Source: a virus
DNA length: 25,439 nt
IMG/VR virus record: IMGVR_UViG_3300045999_012222
Location: 1-25,439 of that record
Direction: 5' to 3' (one strand)
Within the stretch, counting starts at the first letter, position 1; every line of letters begins with the position of its first letter. The position numbers and the translations under genes are program-made. Under the pieces are notes generated by a model that saw only the letters and a program-made list of their open reading frames with translations, had not been told where the DNA came from and did no database searches. Of the stretch, positions 6,130 through 11,587 are shown piece by piece.

Positions 6130-6316
6130 CTAGTACATCTGTACTAGTGCTAACGATACGGAACCGTAGCAAAACCGCTGCTGATACGGATCAGTATCAG
6201 GCCTAATTCTCGATACGGATTGTGATCAGGCCCCAATTCCTGATACGTATCAAGACCAGGCTCTGATCAGGATAATTATCCAAGGCGGCTGTTGATACGA
6301 TTCCGTATCATGATCA
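6130..6316. promoter_or_regulatory. Cluster of dyad-symmetric sites (TGATACG family)
   Basis: Perfect or near-perfect inverted repeats: CTAGTAC-ATCT-GTACTAG (6130-6147), TACGG-AA-CCGTA (6157-6168), TGATAC-N6-GTATCA (6182-6199), a decayed copy at 6211-6228, TGATACGTATCA (6241-6252), GGATAATTATCC (6270-6281) and TGATACG-ATTC-CGTATCA (6293-6310), plus three TGATCA. Several begin about 29-30 bases apart. This looks like a multi-site operator or replication origin. It lies in a gene-free stretch (6026-6426). Confidence 0.65.
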
Positions 6317-6382
6317 GCTCACAGGCCTCCCTCGGGCTAGTTGCAATTGAGAATCAGTCGCAATAAAGAGGCTTTGCCTCCT

Positions 6383-6424
6383 ATGCTCCTATGCGGCAAG
6401 ACGCATAAAAACAAATATAAAGAG
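6383..6424 (+). repeat. Left boundary repeat of the A-poor island
   Basis: ATGCTCCTATGCG, seven variable bases, GCATAA and ATATAAAGA. The same series occurs at 9145-9178 on the other side of the island. The core GCGGCAAGACGC can form a small hairpin and TATAAA could be a -10 box. Confidence 0.65.
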
Positions 6425-6429
6425 ATGTG

Positions 6430-6508
6430 ACAATCCGGCGAGAGCGCTCTGGCTCCTTCGCCTCTGCTCTCTATTGTCTCTGGCAGAGGCGAGCGATCGC
6501 CTCGCTCC
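6430..6508 (+). promoter_or_regulatory. Island leader element, copy 1
   Basis: Contains TGTGACAA, a CGGC-rich imperfect hairpin, TATTGTC (TATTGT 6472-6477), and GAGGCGAGCGATCGCCTCGC with a HIP1 octamer (6493-6500). It matches the segment 7336-7418 almost base for base in its last 40 bases, and the ATG follows the HIP1 octamer by about the same distance in both. Confidence 0.65.
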
Positions 6509-6522
6509 TTCGCTGTCTTGCC

Positions 6523-6888
6523 ATGCTGGCTCCTTCTCTCCGTTCCCCTTCCTTCCCTCCTCTGTCTGACGCGATCGAGGCGCTCTTCTCGCTCCCTTGG
6601 CAGGCGATCGCCTCTCGCTCCTTTGAAGCTCTCCTCTTCTCTGTGGCTCTCTGCCATGCTCTCGCCTCTCGCCTCTGGCAAGAGCGAGGCCGACTCGCTC
6701 CCTTCCTTCGCTCTGTTGCCGCTCTGCTCGAGCGCCTCGCCGCTTCTCTGCCAGAGCCTCTCTCCTCTGCCTCTCCTCGCGCTCTGCTGATCGAGGCTCT
6801 GACGCAAGCTGGCGAGAGCTCCTCTTCTCTTGAGAAGGCTTCCCGCTCTGCTCTGCTCAAGCGAGCCTCTCGCCTCGGCCTCCTCTGA
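6523..6888 (+). CDS. Island protein 1, Leu/Ser/Ala-rich helical
   Basis: A 121-residue product rich in Leu, Ser, Ala and Arg with almost no Asn or Tyr, as expected from its A-poor DNA. It has amphipathic helices (SDAIEALFSLPWQAIASRSF, RSVAALLERLAASL). ATG 6523 is chosen because it lies 30 bases after the HIP1 octamer, matching the 31-base distance at 7434; a GTG at 6427 would extend through the leader. No Shine-Dalgarno. Function and family unknown. The AGGCCT palindrome at 6901 follows the stop by 12 bases. Confidence 0.5.
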   Translation: MLAPSLRSPSFPPLSDAIEALFSLPWQAIASRSFEALLFSVALCHALASRLWQERGRLAPFLRSVAALLERLAASLPEPLSSASPRALLIEALTQAGESSSSLEKASRSALLKRASRLGLL

Positions 6889-6900
6889 GATCCTCCTCCT

Positions 6901-6922
6901 AGGGAGGCCTCGAGGCCTCCCT
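6901..6922. terminator. Perfect 22-base AGGCCT palindrome after island gene 1
   Basis: AGGGAGGCCTC/GAGGCCTCCCT is a perfect inverted repeat. It is not followed by a T-tract but by a C/T-rich run. Related hairpins follow other island stops. Confidence 0.55.
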
Positions 6923-6952
6923 CCTCTCCTCTGTTCTCTCGCTCTCCTTCCT

Positions 6953-7147
6953 ATGTCGACTCACGAGCTCCTCGCCTCCGATCTCTCCTGGCCTCGCTTC
7001 TCCTTCTCCTCTCGCCGCGAGGCCGCTCTACTCGCTCGCGAGCTCGAGGAGCGCCTCTCCTCTGGTGAGCTCTCCCCCTCTGTCAGAGCAGAGGCCGAGG
7101 AGATGCTCGAGGAGCTTCTCTCCCTTCTCTTCTCTCCTCTCTCCTGA
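6953..7147 (+). CDS. Island protein 2, acidic-basic helical
   Basis: A 64-residue product: MSTHELLASDLSWPRFSFSS, then a long charged helix (AALLARELEERLSSGELS, RAEAEEMLEELLSLLF). The heptad-like Leu spacing suggests a coiled coil or helical hairpin. Preceded by CTTCCT immediately before ATG, with no Shine-Dalgarno. Unknown family. Confidence 0.55.
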   Translation: MSTHELLASDLSWPRFSFSSRREAALLARELEERLSSGELSPSVRAEAEEMLEELLSLLFSPLS

Positions 7148-7156
7148 GGCTCTGCC

Positions 7157-7339
7157 ATGCCATCTCCCCTCTCTCCCTCTGAGCTCGCCTCGCTCCTCGA
7201 TCGAGCCGAGAAGGCAGGCCTCGCCTCCTCTGGCCTCCCTCTCGTGCTCGAGGAGCTCGCTAGGTGGCTCCCCTCTGCCACGGTTGAGGCCTTTCTCTCT
7301 GATCTAGAGGAGCTCCTCGCGGATTGTGACGGATTGTGA
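7157..7339 (+). CDS. Island protein 3, helical
   Basis: A 60-residue protein starting nine bases after the previous stop: SPSELASLLDRAEKAGL, LPLVLEELARWLPSATVEAF, LSDLEELLADCDGL. Clear amphipathic helices with acidic end. The stop lies inside a tandem GGATTGTGAC repeat (7321-7340). No known family. Confidence 0.55.
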   Translation: MPSPLSPSELASLLDRAEKAGLASSGLPLVLEELARWLPSATVEAFLSDLEELLADCDGL

Positions 7340-7418
7340 CAACACGGCCGGGAGGCTCTGGCCTCCCTTCCTGGCTTCTCTATTGTCTCTGGCATGAGGC
7401 GAGCGATCGCCTCGCTCT
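7336..7418 (+). promoter_or_regulatory. Island leader element, copy 2
   Basis: TGTGACAA, then hairpin GGGAGGC-TCTG-GCCTCCC (7350-7367), TATTGTC (TATTGT 7381-7386) and GAGGCGAGCGATCGCCTCGCTC with HIP1 at 7403-7410. Same order as copy 1 at 6430-6508. The hairpin-then-TATTGT order also matches the cassettes at 2454, 3559, 4957 and 10407. Confidence 0.65.
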
Positions 7419-7433
7419 CTCGCTTCTCTTCTC

Positions 7434-7547
7434 ATGCGCTCCCCCTCCTCCTCCTTCGCCTTCTCTGCTCTCTCTGAGCTCGAGGCCTTTCTCCTCTGGC
7501 TTCCTGAGGCCTCGGCCTCTCTCCTCCTTCCTTCGCTCTCCCTCTGA
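7434..7547 (+). CDS. Island small protein 4 (37 aa)
   Basis: ATG CGC ... TGA encodes MRSPSSSFAFSALSELEAFL followed by LWLPEASASLL and a Leu/Ser end. The start is preceded by CTTCTC, as for gene 7610. The WLPxA phrase also occurs in island protein 3 (RWLPSATVEAF). Could be a small hydrophobic peptide. Low confidence because of its size and biased composition. Confidence 0.35.
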   Translation: MRSPSSSFAFSALSELEAFLLWLPEASASLLLPSLSL

Positions 7548-7560
7548 GCTCCTCCCCTCT

Positions 7561-7582
7561 GAGGAGGCCTCGAGGCCTCCTC
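7561..7582. terminator. Perfect 22-base AGGCCT palindrome after 7547
   Basis: GAGGAGGCCTC/GAGGCCTCCTC. The central 18 bases are identical to the palindrome at 6901. It lies in the gap before the GP88-like gene. Confidence 0.55.
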
Positions 7583-7609
7583 GCCTCCCCTTCCTTCGCT
7601 TCCCTTCTC

Positions 7610-8728
7610 ATGGCCTCTGCTCTCCTCGCTCCTCCCGCTCCTCTCAAGTTCGGCCGAGCTCCTCGGCTCCCTCAGGAGCTCCGCTCCTTCCTTGATCGCT
7701 TCGGCCTCTCCCTAGATTCTCTCCTCACCTATGGGAGTTCAAACGCGAAGCTCGCGAAGGGGAGCGGCCTCGCCTTCTCTGCTCTGTTGCATCTCCTCCC
7801 CTCTCGCTCCCTGGCTCGCGCTCTGTCCCCTTCTCTGCCTGGCTCTGTTGCCGTAAGAGGGGAGCTCCCTGGCTTGCGAGAGCTCGCTGATCGCGAAGGC
7901 CTCACCGCTCGCGCTCTCCTCTTTAATGCCTGCCCTTTTGCTACAGAGAGCTGTCAGGATCTCTGCCTCGCCTTCTCTGGCCACGGTGGCCTCTCTACTA
8001 ATGTGGCCTCCTGCCGTGCTCGCCGTGCTCTCGCCTTCCTCGCTGATCGCGAGGCCTTCGCTCGCTGTCTCCTATGGGCCGCTGGCCTCTCCTATCGTAA
8101 GGCTCGCCGTCTCGGCCTCCCCTTCGCTCTGAGGCTCAATGGTACGCAAGAGCTCCCTTGGTGGGAGGCCTGGCTCGCTGCTCGCCTCTCCACAGAGGAG
8201 GCCGAGGCGCTCTCCCTCCTTTTCGGCGCTCCTATACCCTCTGGCATCCGTACCGTCCCTGAAACTCTCTCCTCGGTCCCCTTCCTTTCTCTTTATGACT
8301 ACACCAAGGCGCCTCTGTTCGGCGCTGCTGGCCTGATCGCCGCTCGCGAATCTGGCGTGCACGTAACGGCCTCCTTCGCGGTTGATCAGGAGCGCTGTTC
8401 CTCTCGCGCAATCGATGCGGCAGAGGCAGGCTTTTCTGTTGCCGTGCCGATCATCCTTCCTAAGGCCTCGCCTCTTCCTGCCTCGCTCTTCCTTCGCGAT
8501 CCTCACGGCCGCGAGGCTCTCCTTCAGTGTATCGATGGAGACGCAAACGATCTCAGGATGCTCGATCCCTCTCCCGCTCCTGGCTTCTCTGGCCTCGCCG
8601 TGCTCCTTCGCCTCAAGCGCTCGAGAGGAGCAAAGCCTGAGAGCGCCTCTCGCTTCGCTCTCCCTCTTGGCTCTGGCTCCTGGCAGGCTCTCCCTGATGG
8701 TGGCTCCTTCGCCTTCTCTCGCTCTTAA
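7610..8728 (+). CDS. GP88-family phage protein (function unknown)
   Basis: A 372-residue protein recognisable by YGSSNAKLAKG (about 42-52), NACPFATESCQDLCLAFSGH with a three-Cys cluster (about 105-124), RLNGTQELPW (about 174-183), a YDYTK motif, and a late GDANDLRMLDP segment. These are the signatures of the mycobacteriophage gp88-like family found in many phages and plasmids. Its molecular role is not known to me; the Cys cluster suggests metal binding. Codon use is extreme (CTC, TCC, CGC, GCC) and the coding strand is pyrimidine-rich, yet the conserved motifs survive, so the bias is at the DNA or RNA level. No Shine-Dalgarno (CTTCTCATG). Confidence 0.8.
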   Translation: MASALLAPPAPLKFGRAPRLPQELRSFLDRFGLSLDSLLTYGSSNAKLAKGSGLAFSALLHLLPSRSLARALSPSLPGSVAVRGELPGLRELADREGLTARALLFNACPFATESCQDLCLAFSGHGGLSTNVASCRARRALAFLADREAFARCLLWAAGLSYRKARRLGLPFALRLNGTQELPWWEAWLAARLSTEEAEALSLLFGAPIPSGIRTVPETLSSVPFLSLYDYTKAPLFGAAGLIAARESGVHVTASFAVDQERCSSRAIDAAEAGFSVAVPIILPKASPLPASLFLRDPHGREALLQCIDGDANDLRMLDPSPAPGFSGLAVLLRLKRSRGAKPESASRFALPLGSGSWQALPDGGSFAFSRS

Positions 8729-8762
8729 GGTTCTGGCCTCCTCCTTCCTCTCTCCTCTCCTA

Positions 8763-8782
8763 GGGAGGCCTCAGGGCCTCCC
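8763..8782. terminator. Hairpin after the GP88-like gene
   Basis: GGGAGGCC-TCAG-GGCCTCCC, an eight-base-pair stem with four-base loop, the third of the AGGCCT-type hairpins. It lies between the GP88 stop (8728) and ATG 8795. Followed by a C/T run. Confidence 0.55.
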
Positions 8783-8794
8783 GCTCCTCTTCCT

Positions 8795-9016
8795 ATGATC
8801 GCGCCTCGCCTCCTTCTCCTCTCCTCTCGCTCCTTCCTCTTTCTCCTCTCTCCTCCTCCCTTCCCTCTCCCCCTCATCTCTCGCTACGGCTCCTGGTCTC
8901 GAGAGCCCGGCTGGCTCTCTATCCTCTCCCTTCGCCTTCCCTTTCTCTGGCTCATTCTCCTTCGCTCTCGCACCACTAAACGGCGCCTCAAGCAGCTAGG
9001 AAACCTCCTCCCCTAA
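8795..9016 (+). CDS. Island protein 6, putative membrane protein
   Basis: A 73-residue protein with two hydrophobic segments (LLLLSSRSFLFLLSPPPF, about 6-23, and WLSILSLRLPFLWLILL, about 40-56) and a basic end (RSRTTKRRLKQLG). The basic tail following the second segment suggests a small two-pass membrane protein. Codon bias relaxes near its 3' end, approaching the island border. Preceded by CTTCCT, no Shine-Dalgarno. Confidence 0.45.
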   Translation: MIAPRLLLLSSRSFLFLLSPPPFPLPLISRYGSWSREPGWLSILSLRLPFLWLILLRSRTTKRRLKQLGNLLP

Positions 9017-9036
9017 CATCCCCTCAACCTCTAGCC

Positions 9037-9094
9037 AGAGGCCTCTTTCGGCCTCTCTCCTGCGCCTCTTAGCCTCTCAGGCTGAGAGGTTTTG
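9037..9094 (+). terminator. Tandem hairpins and terminator at the end of the island
   Basis: AGAGGCC-TCTTTC-GGCCTCT (9037-9056), then CCTCTC-AGGCT-GAGAGG (9074-9089) followed by TTTT. Only this last island hairpin carries a T-run, so it is the best terminator of the island. Confidence 0.6.
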
Positions 9095-9144
9095 CCGTGC
9101 TTGGCTTTACTGTTGGCGTCTGGCTTCTCTCGCTATAAGGGGAG

Positions 9145-9179
9145 ATGCTCCTATGCGCATAGCCGCATAATATAAAGAA
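9145..9179 (+). repeat. Right boundary repeat of the A-poor island
   Basis: ATGCTCCTATGCG, seven variable bases, GCATAA and TATAAAGA, in the same orientation as 6383-6424. The two differ mainly in the seven-base middle and a six-base gap before TATAAA. Confidence 0.65.
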
Positions 9180-9180
9180 T

Positions 9181-9205
9181 AAAAAAGGCCCGCTAATTTG
9201 CGGGC
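9181..9205 (-). terminator. Rho-independent terminator (minus strand)
   Basis: Read on the minus strand: GCCCGC-AAATTA-GCGGGC followed by CTTTTTT. It begins nine bases after the stop of gene 9214-9375. Confidence 0.85.
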
Positions 9206-9213
9206 TATTGTTG

Positions 9214-9375
9214 TTAGTTTTCGTTCTCCAGGTTAGTTATAGCTTGGCAGATTTCTTCAGTCTCGGTAATTAACTGGCGGATTCTCGTTAGAGTTTCCTG
9301 GGTTTTTCGCTGTGACTGTTCATCAATCCGCTTCAGTTCTTCTAACCTTAGCGCGAAAGTTTCGGCGATCGACAT
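9214..9375 (-). CDS. Small coiled-coil-like protein (53 aa)
   Basis: ATG 9375 to TAA 9214-9216. The product is almost entirely one helix: SIAETFALRLEELKRIDEQ, then RKTQETLTRIRQLITETEE. The hydrophobic spacing fits a coiled coil. It has its own terminator and a TATACT box upstream with an operator-like palindrome, so it is a single-gene unit. A regulator or antirepressor is possible but not shown. Codon usage is ordinary, unlike the neighbouring island. Confidence 0.6.
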   Translation of the reverse strand: MSIAETFALRLEELKRIDEQSQRKTQETLTRIRQLITETEEICQAITNLENEN

Positions 9376-9396
9376 AATTCAGTTTTCGAGGTTAGT

Positions 9397-9439
9397 TGCA
9401 GGATCTCTCCTGCACCCTCAGTATAGGCGAAATTTCGCC
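9397..9439 (-). promoter_or_regulatory. Promoter and operator-like palindromes for gene 9214-9375
   Basis: On the minus strand TATACT (9425-9420) is directly preceded by the perfect palindrome GGCGAAATTTCGCC (9426-9439), where a repressor would block sigma factor access. Downstream, TGCAGGA-TCTC-TCCTGCA (9397-9414) is a seven-base-pair hairpin in the leader. I see no good -35 hexamer. Confidence 0.5.
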
Positions 9440-9483
9440 AGGTTTTCGAAAATGTAACATTTCGTAACATAAGCTTTGCTGAT

Positions 9484-9513
9484 AGTACAAGCGTACTGTT
9501 ATGCGGTTATGCG
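9484..9513. repeat. AGTAC-N4-GTACT dyad and GTTATGCG tandem
   Basis: AGTAC-AAGC-GTACT (9484-9497) matches the dyad core at 6131-6146 (AGTAC-ATCT-GTACT) on the other side of the island. It is followed by two tandem GTTATGCG copies (9498-9513). The reverse complement CGCATAA occurs in both island boundary repeats. This sits in the 243-base gap 9376-9618 with no gene. Confidence 0.5.
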
Positions 9514-9618
9514 TGTAGAGCAATAGTACGGCATAACGATTGCGTGATGGCGGGCATACCTCCTCAAAAAGTGGCGCCAAAAATGATACGAAATTTTCAC
9601 TTTACTAAGTATAAATAC

Positions 9619-10206
9619 TCACCAGTTGCACAAATGTTCTTGTGCTTTTAATTCGCGCCACCAAGCATGTGATCGCCCTTGTCCGCGTTGACAAGAAAGT
9701 TGTCCTGGCCACCAATAAGCGCCTTTAGAAATATTTTGAGAAGCTTCTAGGACCATAAGATTTGCAGGCACGTGCAATCCGCAAACAAAATCGTTTTGCA
9801 ATGGCACGATGTGGTCCACGTGAAAAGACTGACCAGTGGCTTGTTCTAGCCATTCAGCGTGAAGATAATGAGCTTGCATTTCTTTTCTCACATCTCCTTT
9901 TCTGGCCCACGAGGGACACGCATTAAGCTTTTGAGCTTTTCTTAAGCGACTCTTCGCTCGTTCCTTGCCAGGATTTTCTTTTCTCCAGCGTTTAACTCTT
10001 GCCCTGACAATTTCTGCGCAACGGTTGCCATATTCGCGATTCCTGCTCCGCTCTTTTTCTCTATTGGCTTCTCTGTAGGTATGGCGAGAAGCTTTATTGC
10101 AAGCAGTGCATTCATTCATTTTGCCATCGCGCCTTTTGACTTCGTTGTAAAACTCAGAAAAGGCCTTAAAAGTCCTACATTTTACGCAAGCTTTAATACC
10201 TTGCAT
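9619..10206 (-). CDS. HNH homing-type endonuclease
   Basis: A 195-residue protein from ATG 10206; an in-frame TTG at 10227 would add seven residues. It begins with paired CxxC motifs (CVKC 7-10, CTAC 33-36), as in zinc-ribbon starts of phage HNH proteins, then a long basic helical region. The HNH core follows: FHVDHIVPLQND (128-139), GLHVPANLMVLEASQNISKG (143-162). The DH pair and two Asn are the expected catalytic and structural residues. It would cut DNA and probably spreads by homing. It sits alone between the island and nrd genes on the opposite strand. Confidence 0.85.
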   Translation of the reverse strand: MQGIKACVKCRTFKAFSEFYNEVKRRDGKMNECTACNKASRHTYREANREKERSRNREYGNRCAEIVRARVKRWRKENPGKERAKSRLRKAQKLNACPSWARKGDVRKEMQAHYLHAEWLEQATGQSFHVDHIVPLQNDFVCGLHVPANLMVLEASQNISKGAYWWPGQLSCQRGQGRSHAWWRELKAQEHLCNW

Positions 10207-10321
10207 TTTCGTGAAACTGCTCCACAAATCTTAACGATGCAAAAGCTAGTCGCACTACGCTGAAAGCAAGCCAAAGGCGCCGCTTGAAGCGTTTCAGACG
10301 ATTAGCTAGACCAATGGAGCC

Positions 10322-10336
10322 CCCCTAAAGGGGCGT
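10322..10336. other. Small GC hairpin in a gene-free stretch
   Basis: GCCCC-CCTAAAG-GGGC type hairpin near 10320-10336 in the region 10207-10562, which otherwise holds no convincing gene. It could end transcription from either side, but there is no T-tract. Confidence 0.3.
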
Positions 10337-10406
10337 AATGACGAACAAAAAAGCAATCACAAAACAATTAGCACCCTCTTTCCTCCATCGTTTTCCTTCT
10401 GTGAAA

Positions 10407-10450
10407 AGCGGCCCTGAAGGCCGCTGCCCTAGCTTTTTTTGTATTGTCAC
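10407..10450 (+). promoter_or_regulatory. Hairpin plus T-run plus TATTGTC cassette (copy E)
   Basis: AGCGGCC-CTGAA-GGCCGCT (10407-10425), then a TTTTTTT run (10434-10440) and TATTGTC (TATTGT 10442-10447). The same order as the cassettes of the early region. No gene ends immediately before it in plus orientation. Confidence 0.55.
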
Positions 10451-10559
10451 TGTCTTTTTAGCCTTTCCCCGGCAGCGACCACAATTTCAGCGACTCATCA
10501 CATGAGACTGAGTCAGCTCTTGATTTTCTAGTGTAGGCCTTTTATTTTCGCCGCTTGTC

Positions 10560-10647
10560 TAGATGCTTCGCCCTGGGGGGCTCAGCTTGTCTAGCTTTTC
10601 GCGGCTAGTTTGGCCTTTTGTCAGTAGACGCTCCGCCCTTGGGGGCT
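10560..10647 (+). repeat. Direct repeat TAGAYGCTYCGCCCTKGGGGGCT
   Basis: Copies at 10560-10582 and 10625-10647 match at 20 of 23 positions, 65 bases apart. The offset is not a multiple of three, so the repeat is not conserved as protein. Confidence 0.55.
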
Positions 10648-10742
10648 ACGCTCGCTTGATGCACTGGCATAAGGAGCGTCGTCTAGCTAGGAAGCTGCAT
10701 CTAGCCCGCATGAGGCAGCAGCTTCGCTTACGTCTATCGTAA
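10563..10742 (+). CDS. Possible small basic protein (59 aa)
   Basis: Open frame from ATG 10563 to TAA 10740-10742. The second half is very basic and helical (LMHWHKERRLARKLHLARM). It could be a small nucleic-acid-binding protein. Against it: no Shine-Dalgarno, and the direct repeat inside it is out of frame with itself. Treat as tentative. Confidence 0.3.
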   Translation: MLRPGGLSLSSFSRLVWPFVSRRSALGGYARLMHWHKERRLARKLHLARMRQQLRLRLS

Positions 10743-10765
10743 CTCACGCTGTTGGGAGCTGTTTT

Positions 10766-10792
10766 GTCCCTGCTGTCCCGATCCTGTTATGA
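10766..10792 (+). promoter_or_regulatory. Extended -10 promoter upstream of gene 10816
   Basis: TGTTATGAT (10784-10792) is an extended -10 (TGnTATAAT) with TTGTCC about 18 bases before the -10 hexamer. Transcription would begin near 10799, just before the GGAG and ATG 10816, which supports that start over ATG 10789. Confidence 0.55.
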
Positions 10793-10815
10793 TGAGGGTT
10801 CTCAGCGGAGCAGGC

Positions 10816-11511
10816 ATGGTTCAGGCGAAGGAAAAGAAGCGCAAAACAGAGGGCTGGGTGTATTTCATTCAATGGGCGAGCATGCCCTATCACGTGAAAA
10901 TTGGCTTCTCCACGTCGCCGGGAGAGCGCTTTGCATCGTTCCTCACGTCATCGCCTGACACGTTGATCGTCGTGAAAGCTTTTGAGGCCAATCGAGACGA
11001 TGAGAAAGATTTGCACGAGCGCTTTGACAATTCTCGTCACGCTGGCGAATGGTTCCATCTTTCCATGGCAATCAAGAAATATCTTGAGAGTGAAGCACCT
11101 TGTCAAACGCTGGAAGCGAAGATTAAGTTTGGCCATAAAAATGAAAGTCGCATTCAATGGACGCCCATGCGACCGGGGCTGGCTCAGTCTCTTGAGAAAT
11201 TGCATCAAGAGAAACGCCTACCTCGCTACGTGAAGAATGCCAGAACGTTTGTACTATGGGCCATTGGAGACATCGAAGCCTGCGATTATTTCGCCACTTC
11301 TAATGCCATCATTCATCATGAGGCCAATCGTGATGCTTATCAAGCAAAAACCATCTATAACCAACTCATTGCATTGGAGGAAGAAGAAGTGATTGTAAAG
11401 AAGCCTGGCAAAACATTTACCTTGCTTCCTAAGGGAGAAAGTGAACTAATTGCAGCGGAAAAGGAGAATGCACAAAAGCGCAAAAGCGCGCGAAGCTTAA
11501 GGCTTGATTAA
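10816..11511 (+). CDS. T5orf172/GIY-YIG-like domain protein with C-terminal winged helix
   Basis: A 231-residue protein. Start ATG 10816 because GGAG lies five bases upstream. Residues about 13-83 (GWVYFIQWASMPYHVKIGFS, then a charged central helix DEKDLHERFDNSRHAGEWFHLS) match the T5orf172/Mug113 branch of the GIY-YIG fold. The C-terminal part (about 150-215) looks like a winged helix (QLIALEEEEVIVKKPGKTF, LLPKGESEL). Expected to bind or cut DNA; whether it is an active nuclease is unclear. It lies between a non-coding region and nrdA. Confidence 0.7.
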   Translation: MVQAKEKKRKTEGWVYFIQWASMPYHVKIGFSTSPGERFASFLTSSPDTLIVVKAFEANRDDEKDLHERFDNSRHAGEWFHLSMAIKKYLESEAPCQTLEAKIKFGHKNESRIQWTPMRPGLAQSLEKLHQEKRLPRYVKNARTFVLWAIGDIEACDYFATSNAIIHHEANRDAYQAKTIYNQLIALEEEEVIVKKPGKTFTLLPKGESELIAAEKENAQKRKSARSLRLD

Positions 11512-11587
11512 AAAGAAAGTTTGTATTAAATGCTGCTTTTCCTTCCATGGAAAAGAACTAGCGTGAGGTGATCTTCGTGAAGCTTTT

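Noticed and set aside
6047-6316. CRISPR array
   Set aside because: Repeats are too short and variable, spacers are not uniform, and no cas gene is present.
6427-6522. GTG extension of island gene 1 to 6427
   Set aside because: The segment corresponds to the non-coding leader at 7340-7418, so the start at 6523 is favoured.
6337-6807. 156-codon minus-strand ORF antisense to the island (Arg/Glu/Ser-rich), and similar ones at 6471-6860, 6961-7395 and 8072-8506
   Set aside because: Their composition is what the complement of a C/T-rich coding strand must give. No ribosome sites or terminators support them, and the plus-strand frames contain the recognisable GP88 protein.
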